Shown here: in pieces, positions 8,449 to 15,894 of the stretch
Layout: every line of letters starts with the position of its first letter
How positions within the stretch are numbered: position 1 is the stretch's first letter
DNA from: a virus
IMG/VR virus record: IMGVR_UViG_3300047550_002980
Location: 1-34,428 of that record
DNA length: 34,428 nt
Reading direction: 5' to 3' (one strand)
Made by a program: the position numbers and the translations under genes
The notes under the pieces: model-generated
Databases searched by the model: none
What the model saw: only the letters and a program-made list of their open reading frames with translations
What the model was told of the DNA's origin: nothing

Positions 8449-9366
8449 ATGAACGGCGAGCAAATATTTCTTGACACCCTCCGCGCTACGACACTGAGCC
8501 ATATCCAGCAGGACGAGTGGGATGCCGTCTGCAAGCAGGTTGAACTTGCTGGTGGGGTGCGGAACGTGGGCGGTCATGCTCGTACTGTGATTGTGCAGGG
8601 CGTGGAGAAGGCGAAGTCGTTCGGCGGCGACCGGTCTCAGGCTGGTCGTTATGCGGCGATGATTAGGTGGATGCGTCAGGGCAAGGGTGATGGCAAGGGT
8701 GGCGGCGGGAAGTTGTTCCCTACGATGCCGATTCCGACACGTGATGCGATGAACCGCAACCCGAAGCCTGCTGGTCCGAGGGATACCGTTCGCGGACCGT
8801 ATAAGGGTGGTCCGGCGAAGGTTGGCGACTTCAAGACGATGGGCGAGCGGAAGCCTATGGGCACGGGGGACCTTGAGGCGCTGTTGGGGCGCGCACAGTG
8901 GGAGTTGGACAAACTGAACCGTGCAGACAGGGGTCCGCGTTCCAAAGAAGAACAAGAGAGTATTGACGCTTGGCGAAAGGACCTTGAGGAAGAAATTGCC
9001 CGCTATAAGGAGGAGATGCGGTCTCGCCGTGGCGAGGGGAAGACGTTGGGTGAGGCTAAGCCGACGTCTACGAAGAGCACGGCTGACTCGGTTGACGAGG
9101 AGACCAAGACGCGAATCAAGGGCGCCTCTATTTCGGAGTTGTCGCGGATGGCGACGAAGGACATGCGACGCTCGGGGCAGAAGATTCCTCGGGGTGCGGT
9201 GCCGTATCTGGATGCAATGGAGAGCCTTGAGTCCATCAAGGATGACTACTTCATGGATTCGGGTCGCTCGGTTGTTGCCTATGCGTTGAGCAATCTGACC
9301 TCGTATAAGGGTCCGTTGGCTCGTGCCATCAAGGCGGAGTTGAAGAGGCGCCTCAAGGAAGCCTAG
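8449..9366 (+). CDS. Tag-bearing paralogue, 305 aa
   Basis: ATG 8449 is preferred because AAAGGAAAG lies upstream and the protein then aligns from its first residues with the previous gene; earlier in-frame starts overlap that gene. Residues 4-54 (QIFLDTLRATTLSHI, GGVRNVGGHARTVIVQG) are the shared N-terminal domain, the tag is at 57-74, and a Gly/Lys linker follows. Residues 130-210 are charged and helical. The C-terminal 85 residues (SISELSRMATKDMRRSG ... ALSNLTSY) form a separate helical domain I do not recognise. This is the last gene of the tagged cluster; a new promoter follows 15 bases after its stop. Confidence 0.78.
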   Translation: MNGEQIFLDTLRATTLSHIQQDEWDAVCKQVELAGGVRNVGGHARTVIVQGVEKAKSFGGDRSQAGRYAAMIRWMRQGKGDGKGGGGKLFPTMPIPTRDAMNRNPKPAGPRDTVRGPYKGGPAKVGDFKTMGERKPMGTGDLEALLGRAQWELDKLNRADRGPRSKEEQESIDAWRKDLEEEIARYKEEMRSRRGEGKTLGEAKPTSTKSTADSVDEETKTRIKGASISELSRMATKDMRRSGQKIPRGAVPYLDAMESLESIKDDYFMDSGRSVVAYALSNLTSYKGPLARAIKAELKRRLKEA

Positions 9367-9380
9367 ACATTTTAGGTGAT

Positions 9381-9409
9381 TTGACACGACCTTGTAAAAG
9401 TGGTAGGAT
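9381..9409 (+). promoter_or_regulatory. SigA-type promoter driving a leaderless gene
   Basis: TTGACA (9381-9386), a 17-base spacer, then TAGGAT (9404-9409). The GTG start of the next gene is at 9416, six bases after the -10 box, where transcription should begin, so the mRNA is predicted to be leaderless. TAG of the -10 box closes the reading frame upstream, so no longer protein is possible. Confidence 0.8.
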
Positions 9410-9415
9410 TCCCTT

Positions 9416-9850
9416 GTGGCGGTAGAGGACCGTCACGGGGAGGAGGTCACTTTGGAGGGTGCAAGGGAGAGGGTGGCGAGAGCCATCGCAGAGTACGGGC
9501 GACCAGACTGGGTTGCCGCTGTCACGAAGGCTGACCGCGACGCGGTCGGTGCGGCGGGGCTGCGGGAACTGCTCGGTGAGGCGGCTGGACCGCCGATGCG
9601 ACTGGCTGACAAGCGAGCCGCCATCATGCTGTGGGCGAAGGACAACCTGTTCGCAGAGGTGACCGCCGCCCAGATGGGCGAGACGGTCGGGGTTGCTGCC
9701 GCTACTGCCAAGAAGGTCATGGAGGCTCGCCCCGACGTATTCAAGCCGATTGGACGCGGGACCTACGAGGTTCGGGATGCCGAGGCGGACCGCCAGTTCG
9801 CCCGTGCGACTGGTCCTCGGGTCGCCAAGAAAGTCAAGGTGGCGGCTTGA
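9416..9850 (+). CDS. Small protein with HTH-like C-terminal half (possible regulator)
   Basis: A 144-residue Ala/Glu/Arg-rich protein. Residues 75-125 (FAEVTAAQMGETVGV ... ATAKKVMEARPDVFK) resemble a helix-turn-helix with a following wing (IGRGTYEVRD), as in small DNA-binding regulators. This is inference from pattern. Its start coincides with the predicted transcription start. The stop lies on the -35 box of the next promoter, which contains an inverted repeat that could be its own operator. It opens a three-gene cassette (9416-11453) inserted between the tagged head genes and the scaffold. Confidence 0.75.
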   Translation: MAVEDRHGEEVTLEGARERVARAIAEYGRPDWVAAVTKADRDAVGAAGLRELLGEAAGPPMRLADKRAAIMLWAKDNLFAEVTAAQMGETVGVAAATAKKVMEARPDVFKPIGRGTYEVRDAEADRQFARATGPRVAKKVKVAA

Positions 9851-9876
9851 CAATGGGGCAGGTTCTGCCCTATGAT
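9847..9876 (+). promoter_or_regulatory. Promoter with operator-like dyad in the spacer
   Basis: TTGACA (9847-9852), an 18-base spacer, TATGAT (9871-9876). The spacer contains GGGCAG-GTT-CTGCCC (9856-9870), a perfect 6-bp inverted repeat lying between the two RNA polymerase contacts, the usual place for a repressor. GGGGCAG begins exactly 16 bases before the -10 box, as it does in the promoters at 33584 and 34219. Confidence 0.78.
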
Positions 9877-9900
9877 GTGGTTGTGGGAGAGGGGGACCAA

Positions 9901-11070
9901 ATGACCGACGAGCGGGTCTACGAGATTCTCGCGGTGCAGGAGCCGTTCCTGCGGGAGAAGATGGAGAAGTTGGCTAAGGCTGCCAAGAGGCTGGGGGTGC
10001 CCGCCCCCGAGGTCGTCATCCTCAAGCGCGAGACCCGCAAGGTCGGCGTTGACGGGCAGGAAGTGGAGCGGGACTACATCACCTACACGGTGACGGGTCT
10101 CGCTCCTAAGGTCGCTGGCGGCTACCAGTTGCTCGCCGTCATCAACGGCATCACGGACGGTGCGAACATCGTCCAGACCGCCCCGCTTGGGCGGGAGGGC
10201 TTTGACCCGACGCCGTGGCTCACCGCCGCTCTTGGCTGCGACTACTGCGGCAAGAATCGGCGCCGCGGCAAGACGCTGGTGTTCCGCGGTGAGGACGGGG
10301 TCATCAAGCAGGTCGGCTTCAACTGCGCCCGCGGCTTCTTCGGCTACCAGATTCCCGAGGTCTGGGAACTCTGGGGCGCGGACGTCACGGTCCGCGGCGA
10401 CGAGGGTCTTCCCGCCAACTGGACGCCCGCCAAGCAAATCGTCGTCCTCGCTTTCGCGGCGGTTGCGAAGGACGGTCGGTTCATCCCGCGGACCGGCTTC
10501 AACCCCACGGGCGACCAGATTTGGAAGACGCTTGACGCGAAGAAGCGGGACAACGAGCCGACGCTCGCCCCATACGTCACCGACGAGGTTCGCGCCGAGG
10601 CTCAGAAGGCGATTGACTGGCTCCTCGCTCAGGACGATGCGACCAACCAGTTCCTCTGGAACCTCCGCCTCGCCTACCTCACTGACAACGGGCGCAAGTA
10701 CCTCTATTTGCTGGCTGCTCTTCCTAAGGCTTACGGTAAGGCGATGCAGCCCGCCGAGGTCGCCACCGCCGAACCGAGGGTCATCGCGCCCATCCCGTTC
10801 GGCAAGACTGAGGTCGTCGGCACGGTGACGAACGTCACGGTCAAGGAGACCGACTACGGCACGCGGCTGGTGATGACGGTCCTCACGGACGGCGGCTACA
10901 AGGTCTGGGGCACGGTTCCCGCCAACATCACTTGGGTGGACGAGGGATACCGCGTGAAGTTCACCGCGACGCTGGAGCCGACGGCGGACGGCAAGCCCGA
11001 CTTCGCCTTCTTCAAGCGCCCGACTAAGGCTGAGATTCTGGACGAACCGGCTGTGGAGGTGACGGCATGA
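9901..11070 (+). CDS. Cys-motif and OB-like protein, 389 aa
   Basis: ATG 9901 follows GAGAGGGGGA and sits 24 bases after the -10 box; the frame is open far upstream but that part lies inside the previous gene. The protein has CDYCGKNRRRGKT (C113, C116) and QVGFNCARGFFG (C142), a pattern I associate with plasmid and phage proteins of unknown function that carry a small zinc-binding module. Residues 295-370 (VVGTVTNVTVKETDYG, YRVKFTATLEP) look like an OB-type beta barrel, suggesting nucleic-acid binding. Codons are strongly C-ending (GTC, CTC, TTC, AAC), as in the capsid gene, which suggests high expression. The stop overlaps the next ATG (ATGA). Confidence 0.8.
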   Translation: MTDERVYEILAVQEPFLREKMEKLAKAAKRLGVPAPEVVILKRETRKVGVDGQEVERDYITYTVTGLAPKVAGGYQLLAVINGITDGANIVQTAPLGREGFDPTPWLTAALGCDYCGKNRRRGKTLVFRGEDGVIKQVGFNCARGFFGYQIPEVWELWGADVTVRGDEGLPANWTPAKQIVVLAFAAVAKDGRFIPRTGFNPTGDQIWKTLDAKKRDNEPTLAPYVTDEVRAEAQKAIDWLLAQDDATNQFLWNLRLAYLTDNGRKYLYLLAALPKAYGKAMQPAEVATAEPRVIAPIPFGKTEVVGTVTNVTVKETDYGTRLVMTVLTDGGYKVWGTVPANITWVDEGYRVKFTATLEPTADGKPDFAFFKRPTKAEILDEPAVEVTA

Positions 11071-11453
11071 CAGCAGCAAACATCGTGGCGCTCATTGCTA
11101 CCGGAGTGGCAATCCCATTCTTCGTAGCGTGGGCTATGCGACGGGTCGCCACGTCGGCAGTGTCGTCGTTCGCGCAGAAGGAACGAGTCCGCCGCGAGGC
11201 GGCTCTCATGCCGTTCAAGGTGCTAATGGCAGTGGACGAGTTTGACGACGAGGATGCCCCCAACGAGATGGAAGACATTATGTTGTCGGCGTTTCGTGAG
11301 GCTTTGGCAGGCAGCACCATCTATGCGAAGGCTCGCGGCAAGCATGCCAACCCGACTGGCGACGAGGACTTTGAGATTTTGGTTGACTCGCTGATGGACA
11401 TTGCCACTGCCTATGTGGCTGGTGTCAAGAAGAGGGACGACAACACCTACTAA
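11067..11453 (+). CDS. Membrane-anchored hypothetical protein, 128 aa
   Basis: ATG 11067 overlaps the previous TGA. Residues 4-24 (ANIVALIATGVAIPFFVAWAM) form one N-terminal transmembrane segment followed by Arg residues, so the soluble part probably stays in the cytoplasm. The rest is acidic and helical (VDEFDDEDAPNEMEDI, ILVDSLMDIATAYVAG). I do not recognise it. It is cotranscribed with the preceding Cys-motif gene and ends the cassette. Confidence 0.75.
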   Translation: MTAANIVALIATGVAIPFFVAWAMRRVATSAVSSFAQKERVRREAALMPFKVLMAVDEFDDEDAPNEMEDIMLSAFREALAGSTIYAKARGKHANPTGDEDFEILVDSLMDIATAYVAGVKKRDDNTY

Positions 11454-11519
11454 ACCCCTCTTCGCTAGAAGTTGCGGAAAACGTTGCTCTAATCTGCCAT
11501 GCGATTGGAAAAGAGCAAT

Positions 11520-12278
11520 ATGCCCGCATCTAAGAAGCGCAAGATGGTTTCCCTGCAGGTCACCGAGACCTCGGGTGTTGACCACCCCGCTCATCTGGAT
11601 GAGGGCTGGATTGTGATGAAGTCCGCATCTAACGAAAGCGAGGTCGCCGTGTCTGACAGCGACATGGAGCCGATGGACCCGTCCCTTGAGGATGCGTACA
11701 TTGAGCGAGTGATGGAACTTGAGAAGGCTCTCCTGCAGAAGGACGAGGAGATTGCCGTTCTGAAGGCTATGACCGTGGAGGTTGAGGAGGAGGAGGAGGA
11801 GGACGACGAGATGGAGGATGAGTCCGAGATGGACCTCTACAAGTCGGCTCCCGCCCCTGTCCGTGAGGCGCTTCAGAAGGCGCGTGCCGAGGCTGACAGC
11901 GCCCGTGAGGAACTCCGCAAGGAGCGCGAGGCGCGCCGTGACGAGCAGTTCGTTGCGAAGGCTGCCGGTTGGGAGAACCTCACGATTGACCCCCAGCAGG
12001 TCGGTGTTGCCCTCCGCAAGATGGCTGACTTTATGCCGGACGTCGCGGAGACCGTTGAGAAGGCGCTTGAGTCCGCGAACGCGCAGGCTGATGCTGCCGC
12101 CATCTTCAACGAGATTGGACGCGCAGGCTCGCGTGACGACTCCAATGCCTATGCGAAGGTGGAGACGATGGCTAAGTCTGCAGTCAAGAGCGGCGAGTAC
12201 AAGACCTTTGAGCAGGCTGTTGCCGCCATCGTCCAGCAGAACCCCGAACTCTATGCGGCGTACCGCAACGAGCGATAA
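11520..12278 (+). CDS. Capsid scaffold protein
   Basis: ATG 11520 is preferred over ATG 11499 because GGAAAAGAG lies seven bases upstream of it; this gives 252 residues. The N-terminus (VSLQVTETSGVDHPAHLDEGW) resembles the start of phage scaffolding/protease-associated proteins. A Glu/Asp-rich tract (EEEEEEDDEMEDE) and a long charged coiled coil (ALQKARAEADSAREELRKER) follow, typical of scaffolds. It lies directly before the decoration and capsid genes. The protease encoded at 3776-6313 is the likely enzyme that removes it. Scaffolds diverge quickly, so the call rests on composition and place. Confidence 0.78.
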   Translation: MPASKKRKMVSLQVTETSGVDHPAHLDEGWIVMKSASNESEVAVSDSDMEPMDPSLEDAYIERVMELEKALLQKDEEIAVLKAMTVEVEEEEEEDDEMEDESEMDLYKSAPAPVREALQKARAEADSAREELRKEREARRDEQFVAKAAGWENLTIDPQQVGVALRKMADFMPDVAETVEKALESANAQADAAAIFNEIGRAGSRDDSNAYAKVETMAKSAVKSGEYKTFEQAVAAIVQQNPELYAAYRNER

Positions 12279-12290
12279 CAGGAGAAACAC

Positions 12291-12683
12291 ATGGCATACG
12301 AGATTGCAAACTACGCAGTCAAGGTGACGCTTGAGGCTGGTGCTGACCTGAGCAGCGCCCAGTACAAGTTCGTCAAGATTTCGTCGGGCAAGGCTGTCCT
12401 TTGCGCCGCTGACACGGATGTTCCGTTCGGCGTCCTGCAGAACACGCCTGCTTCTGGCGAGGAGGCGTCCATTCTGGTGGTTGGCGGCAGCAAGGTGGTG
12501 GCGTCCACGTCGCTGAATGCTGGCGTCCTCATCGGGACGAACGGTTCGGGTAAGGCGGAGGTCCGCACCCCCGGAACGACGACCACCAAGTACACCGTGG
12601 GTACGGTCCTTCTCGGCGCTGGCGCCGATGGGGAACTTCTCACGGCGGTTATCAACTGCGCTGCGCCGAGCCGCGCCGCCTGA
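12291..12683 (+). CDS. Capsid decoration protein (DUF2190-like)
   Basis: A 130-residue protein with GGAG eight bases before ATG. The pattern KVTLEAGADLSSAQYKFVKI ... PFGVLQNTPASGEEASILVVG is the beta-rich layout of DUF2190-type head decoration proteins, which bind the outside of the capsid. It is placed between scaffold and major capsid, as is usual. There is no signal peptide and it is rich in small residues. Confidence 0.85.
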   Translation: MAYEIANYAVKVTLEAGADLSSAQYKFVKISSGKAVLCAADTDVPFGVLQNTPASGEEASILVVGGSKVVASTSLNAGVLIGTNGSGKAEVRTPGTTTTKYTVGTVLLGAGADGELLTAVINCAAPSRAA

Positions 12684-12699
12684 TTAGGAGCAACACACC

Positions 12700-13650
12700 A
12701 TGCCACAGCCCACCTCTTCGCAGGTTCATGTTGATGCGATTCTGACCAACATCTCGGTCGCATACTTCCAGCAGAACCGCAACTTCATCGCGACGCAGGT
12801 CTTCCCTGTCGTCCCCGTCTCCAAGCAGTCGGACCTGTTCTTCAAGTACACGAAGAACGACTGGTTCCGCGACGAGGCTCAGCGCCGTGCTGATGCCACG
12901 GAGTCGGCGGGCGGCGGCTACAACCTGAGCACCGATTCGTACCAGTGTGACGTGTATGCGTTCCACAAGGACATTGGTGACCAGACCCGCGCCAACGCCG
13001 ATGCCCCCATCAACGTTGACCGCGAGGCGACCGAGTTCGTCACGTCGCGTCTGATGCTCAAGATGGAGACCCAGTTCGTCTCCAACTTCTTCACGACCGG
13101 CGTCTGGGCGACCGATGCGACCCCGAGCAACCTGTGGGACAACTACACGACGAGCGACCCGCTCGGTGACATTGAGACCGGCAAGCGCGCCATTCTCTCG
13201 GTCACGGGTTACGAGCCGAACACGCTTGTCCTCGGCTACGACGTCTTCATCAAGTTGAAGAACCACCCCGACCTCGTTGACCGCATCAAGTACACGTCGT
13301 CCAACGTCCTCACCGAGGACGTCATGGCATCGCTGTTCGGTGTGCCGCGAGTGATGGTGGCGAAGTCGGTCAAGGCGACCAACAACGAGGGTGGCACCGA
13401 GGCGTACTCTTTCAACTACGGGAAGAATGCGCTCCTCTGCTACTCGGCTCCGTCCCCCGGACTTCTGCAGCCGTCGGGTGGCTACATCATGTCGTGGACC
13501 GGCGTTTCGGGCGGTCTCGGACAGAATGTGGGCGTCTCGCGGATGCGTCTGGAGCAGTACAAGGCTGACCGGATTGAGGCTGAGGTCGCGTTTGACATGA
13601 AGGTCATCGCGTCGGACGTCGGCTACTTCTTCAGCGCCTGCGTTTCCTGA
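12700..13650 (+). CDS. Major capsid protein (HK97 fold)
   Basis: A 316-residue protein with AGGAG upstream of ATG. The start (HVDAILTNISVAYFQQNRNFIATQVFP) and later segments (NTLVLGYDVFIKLKNHPDLVDRI, ALLCYSAPSPGLLQPSGGY) match the actinophage-type HK97-fold capsid family. Codon use is strongly biased to C-ending codons, as expected for the most abundant virion protein. It assembles the head around the scaffold and needs the protease and scaffold encoded upstream. Confidence 0.92.
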   Translation: MPQPTSSQVHVDAILTNISVAYFQQNRNFIATQVFPVVPVSKQSDLFFKYTKNDWFRDEAQRRADATESAGGGYNLSTDSYQCDVYAFHKDIGDQTRANADAPINVDREATEFVTSRLMLKMETQFVSNFFTTGVWATDATPSNLWDNYTTSDPLGDIETGKRAILSVTGYEPNTLVLGYDVFIKLKNHPDLVDRIKYTSSNVLTEDVMASLFGVPRVMVAKSVKATNNEGGTEAYSFNYGKNALLCYSAPSPGLLQPSGGYIMSWTGVSGGLGQNVGVSRMRLEQYKADRIEAEVAFDMKVIASDVGYFFSACVS

Positions 13651-13677
13651 TTCCACCGACCGACAAGGAGTTCTGAC

Positions 13678-14007
13678 ATGAACCGGATTACTAAGGGCAG
13701 GGCGCTGGTTGGCGCTCTTACCGTAGGCAGCGGCACGATGGTGCAGAAGGTCAAGTCGGGCACGGCGTCGGTTGACCTGCCAAATATCTCGGCGGCGACG
13801 ACGGGTTCGGCTACGTTCACGGTTACCGGCGCTGCTGTCGGTGATGTGGTCGTGGTCAACCCGCCGTCCCTGACGACTGGTCTGGCATTCGCTGGTGCCG
13901 CGGTGACGGCGACGGACACGGTGACCGTGTATGCGGTCAATGCGACTGGTAGCGCCATCAACGAGGCAGCGAAGAACTTCACGTATCTGTGGTTTGACCT
14001 TACCTAA
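13678..14007 (+). CDS. Small beta-rich head-associated protein
   Basis: A 109-residue protein with AAGGAG before ATG. It is rich in Ala, Thr, Val and Gly, with the pattern SATFTVTGAAVGDVVVVNPP and TATDTVTVYAVNATGSAI. This is a recurring small phage virion protein that I have seen beside capsid genes. A second decoration or head-fibre protein is likely. It has no Cys or charged core. The next gene starts 41 bases downstream. Confidence 0.7.
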   Translation: MNRITKGRALVGALTVGSGTMVQKVKSGTASVDLPNISAATTGSATFTVTGAAVGDVVVVNPPSLTTGLAFAGAAVTATDTVTVYAVNATGSAINEAAKNFTYLWFDLT

Positions 14008-14048
14008 AGGTCCTAGAGTGCCCGAGTGGTCTGACTGAGAGGTAGAGA

Positions 14049-14300
14049 GTGAAGTACAAGGTCCTGAAGCCGATTCCGGCTGATGATGGTTCGGTTATCC
14101 CTTCAGGGACGATTGTTGAGGCTGACGGCTGGCGGAATGTCCGGCAGTTGGAGAACGGTCGTTATCTCATGCCGGTCATTGAGGCTGAGGATGCGAAGCC
14201 TGCGGCGAAGCCGGTTGAGGAGCCAGTCGTTGAGTCGTCTGGTGATGCTGGCGAGGATTCGTCGGTCGCGAAGCCGAGGGCTAAGAAGACAACGAAGTAG
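14049..14300 (+). CDS. Small SH3-like head/connector protein, 83 aa
   Basis: GTG start after GGTAGAGA. Residues 1-45 (KYKVLKPIPADDGSVIPSG ... LENGRYLMPV) form a short beta domain, and the tail is Pro/Glu/Lys-rich and disordered, ending in RAKKTTK. The domain resembles that of the protein at 16946-17158. Both genes are preceded by nearly the same 15 bases (here 14017-14031). The function is unknown; it lies between capsid and connector genes. Confidence 0.7.
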   Translation: MKYKVLKPIPADDGSVIPSGTIVEADGWRNVRQLENGRYLMPVIEAEDAKPAAKPVEEPVVESSGDAGEDSSVAKPRAKKTTK

Positions 14301-14306
14301 CCCGCT

Positions 14307-14723
14307 ATGACGTGGAGTTACAGCGGGAATCCGGCGTCCAGCGCCAATGACAAGGTTCGTTTTCTCTGTGGGGATACGGACACGACGAACCAGCAGATTT
14401 CCAACGAGGAAATCGCGTTCTTGCTGACCGAGTGGAACTCGGATGCGTATGTGGCTGCTGCTTTTGCCTGTGAGGCAATTGCGGGCAAGTATCAGTCAAA
14501 GGCGGACATGAGTCGGAGCGTGGGGGACCTGTCCATTTCCACCCAGTATTCGTCTACGGCGAAGGGGTTCTTGGAGCGGGCGGCGACGCTGCGGGTGTCG
14601 GCTATGCGATTCGCCCCGCCATCGCCAAACTGGGATGCCAATGCCTATCCGGTCACGTCCGAGTTCTCCATTGGCATGGATAGGAACACTGGGGGTGGCT
14701 CAGCGGTCTTCGGGATTGATTGA
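14307..14723 (+). CDS. Head-tail connector (adaptor) protein
   Basis: A 138-residue protein. The N-terminus (YSGNPASSANDKVRFLCGDTD) and the following helices (ISNEEIAFLLTEW, AAAFACEAIAGKYQSKAD, FLERAATLR) are those of gp6/gp15-type adaptors that dock under the portal. The stop overlaps the next ATG (TGATG). Its position right after the capsid genes supports the call. Confidence 0.85.
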   Translation: MTWSYSGNPASSANDKVRFLCGDTDTTNQQISNEEIAFLLTEWNSDAYVAAAFACEAIAGKYQSKADMSRSVGDLSISTQYSSTAKGFLERAATLRVSAMRFAPPSPNWDANAYPVTSEFSIGMDRNTGGGSAVFGID

Positions 14724-15049
14724 TGGCTATTGACGCCGAGTTCCTTGACCTGATGCCGTCTACGGTGACCATCTATGCCAAGACGGGCATGGATGCGTAC
14801 GGCAAGATGACGTTTTCGGCTTCTGGGACGGCTGTTCGTTGCCGAGTTCAAGAGACGGGCAGGGTCATCAAGACGGCGGATAACCGTGACGTCTACGAGA
14901 ACGGGACCATCATCTTCTATGGGACTCCGACCATTTCGGAGGATTCCAAGATTGTGCTGCCCGACGGTTCTAGTCCGCTCATTTTGGCGGTCATCCACCA
15001 CAACGACGAGTTGGGTGCGAATCACACCACGGTTTCGTTCGGGAACTGA
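14723..15049 (+). CDS. Head-tail stopper / head closure protein
   Basis: ATG 14723 overlaps the adaptor stop; a TTG one codon upstream is less likely. The protein has 108 residues and is beta-rich (STVTIYAKTGMDAYGK, AVRCRVQETGRVI, IIFYGTPTISEDSKIVLPDG), matching the neck-stopper family that closes the portal channel. It precedes the gp10-like and tail terminator genes in conventional order. Confidence 0.82.
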   Translation: MAIDAEFLDLMPSTVTIYAKTGMDAYGKMTFSASGTAVRCRVQETGRVIKTADNRDVYENGTIIFYGTPTISEDSKIVLPDGSSPLILAVIHHNDELGANHTTVSFGN

Positions 15050-15050
15050 C

Positions 15051-15512
15051 GTGGCATACGAAATCAAACTGAGTGGTGGCGAGGCGTTTGTCAACTTGTT
15101 TGGGCGCGCCGCCTCGGACCTGCAACCGGCTATGGCGGAGGCGCTCTATACGGAGGCGCAGAGCATCCTTCGGGAGTCCCGCAAGGAGGTTCCGTTCAGG
15201 TACGGTGCCCTGTCCAGTTCGGGGCGAGTGCACGACCCGTTCACCGCGGGCAATGCGACTGCCGTGGAAATCACCTACGGCGGCGTCGCTTCCGGCGACA
15301 GCACCGGAGACTTCGTCAACTATGCCGTCATCCAGCACGACAACCTGAAGTACCGGCATGCCGAGGGGCGCAAGGCGAAGTATCTCCGCGACCCCGCGGA
15401 GCGTGCAGTTGAGGGTTTTGCCTATCGGATGCGATTGAGAATTGAGGCGGTGTTCCGTCGGAAGAACGCCTATGAGGACTGGTGGCAGGAGGCGGACTAT
15501 GGCGATTCTTGA
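15051..15512 (+). CDS. HK97 gp10-like neck/tail-joining protein
   Basis: GTG 15051, one base after the stopper stop, gives 153 residues; longer in-frame starts overlap the stopper gene in another frame. It has the gp10 pattern: helical start (AEALYTEAQSILRESRKEVPFRYGALSSSG), then a beta section, YAVIQHDNLKYRHAEGRKAKYL and a C-terminal helix. This family joins tail to head. The stop overlaps the next gene by 14 bases. Confidence 0.83.
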   Translation: MAYEIKLSGGEAFVNLFGRAASDLQPAMAEALYTEAQSILRESRKEVPFRYGALSSSGRVHDPFTAGNATAVEITYGGVASGDSTGDFVNYAVIQHDNLKYRHAEGRKAKYLRDPAERAVEGFAYRMRLRIEAVFRRKNAYEDWWQEADYGDS

Positions 15513-15894
15513 TGCCCTCGGCACCTACCTTCAGACGCAGGGTCAAGGGACGCTGGGTACGAACATCTTCCTTACCCGTACACCTGACAGTCCCGATGCC
15601 ACGGTGACCCTGTATGAGTCGGCAGGAACCGGTCCGTCCCATGTTTTTGGTGCTTCGGTGTATGCGATTGACCATCAGCGGATTCGGATGGTGTGTCGTG
15701 CTGCTCGGAATGATTATCCGGCTGCGCGCAGCAAGGCTGAGGCGGTGCGGGCGGTTCTCGGAGCAATCAGGGACACGACATTGTCAGGGGTTTCCGTTAT
15801 GTCGGTTTTGGCAACGTCGGAGATTTACCCGCTTGCCAGAGATGGGGATGACAGGGCACTTGTCGGATGCGATTTCACGGTATGGCTGAGGTAG
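15499..15894 (+). CDS. Tail terminator protein
   Basis: ATG 15499 with GGAGGCGG upstream gives 131 residues and overlaps the preceding gene by 14 bases. The pattern LGTYLQTQGQGTLGTNIFLTR, VRAVLGAIRDTTLSGV and the terminal GCDFTVWL strand fit the small alpha/beta tail-terminator (minor capsid, lambda U-like) family, which caps the tail tube and sits between the stopper and tube genes. Confidence 0.8.
   Translation: MAILDALGTYLQTQGQGTLGTNIFLTRTPDSPDATVTLYESAGTGPSHVFGASVYAIDHQRIRMVCRAARNDYPAARSKAEAVRAVLGAIRDTTLSGVSVMSVLATSEIYPLARDGDDRALVGCDFTVWLR

Larger units (their letters stand above)
144..8670 (+). repeat. Seven copies of an 18-residue protein tag across five genes
   Basis: Coding segments for the motif (S/T)FGG(D/N)RSxA(G/A)(R/K)YAAxxRW lie at 144-197, 1644-1697, 4376-4429, 4865-4918, 6768-6821, 7809-7862 and 8617-8670. 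Most are preceded by EKAK or a close variant, and several are followed by a Gly/basic-rich linker. Third codon positions differ freely among the copies (for example Gly-Gly is GGTGGT, GGTGGG, GGCGGG, GGAGGG or GGCGGC), so the conservation is in the protein and not in the DNA. No copy occurs outside the head-cluster genes. The function is unknown to me. Confidence 0.95.

Noticed and set aside
11472-11496. Promoter before the scaffold (TTGCGG ... TAATCT)
   Set aside because: The spacing between boxes is 13 bases, too short for a SigA promoter.
11770-11830. GAG/GAC repeat tract as a microsatellite or binding array
   Set aside because: It encodes the acidic run of the scaffold protein, a normal feature of that family.
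13994-14019. Promoter TTGACC ... TAGAGT before the 14049 gene
   Set aside because: The 14-base spacer is too short, and TTGACC lies in the coding end of the previous gene.
14016-14048. Possible tRNA-Leu/Ser D-arm (GCCCGAGTGGTCTGACTGAGAGG)
   Set aside because: Only the D-arm resembles a tRNA; the following bases encode the 14049 gene and no anticodon or acceptor stem forms.
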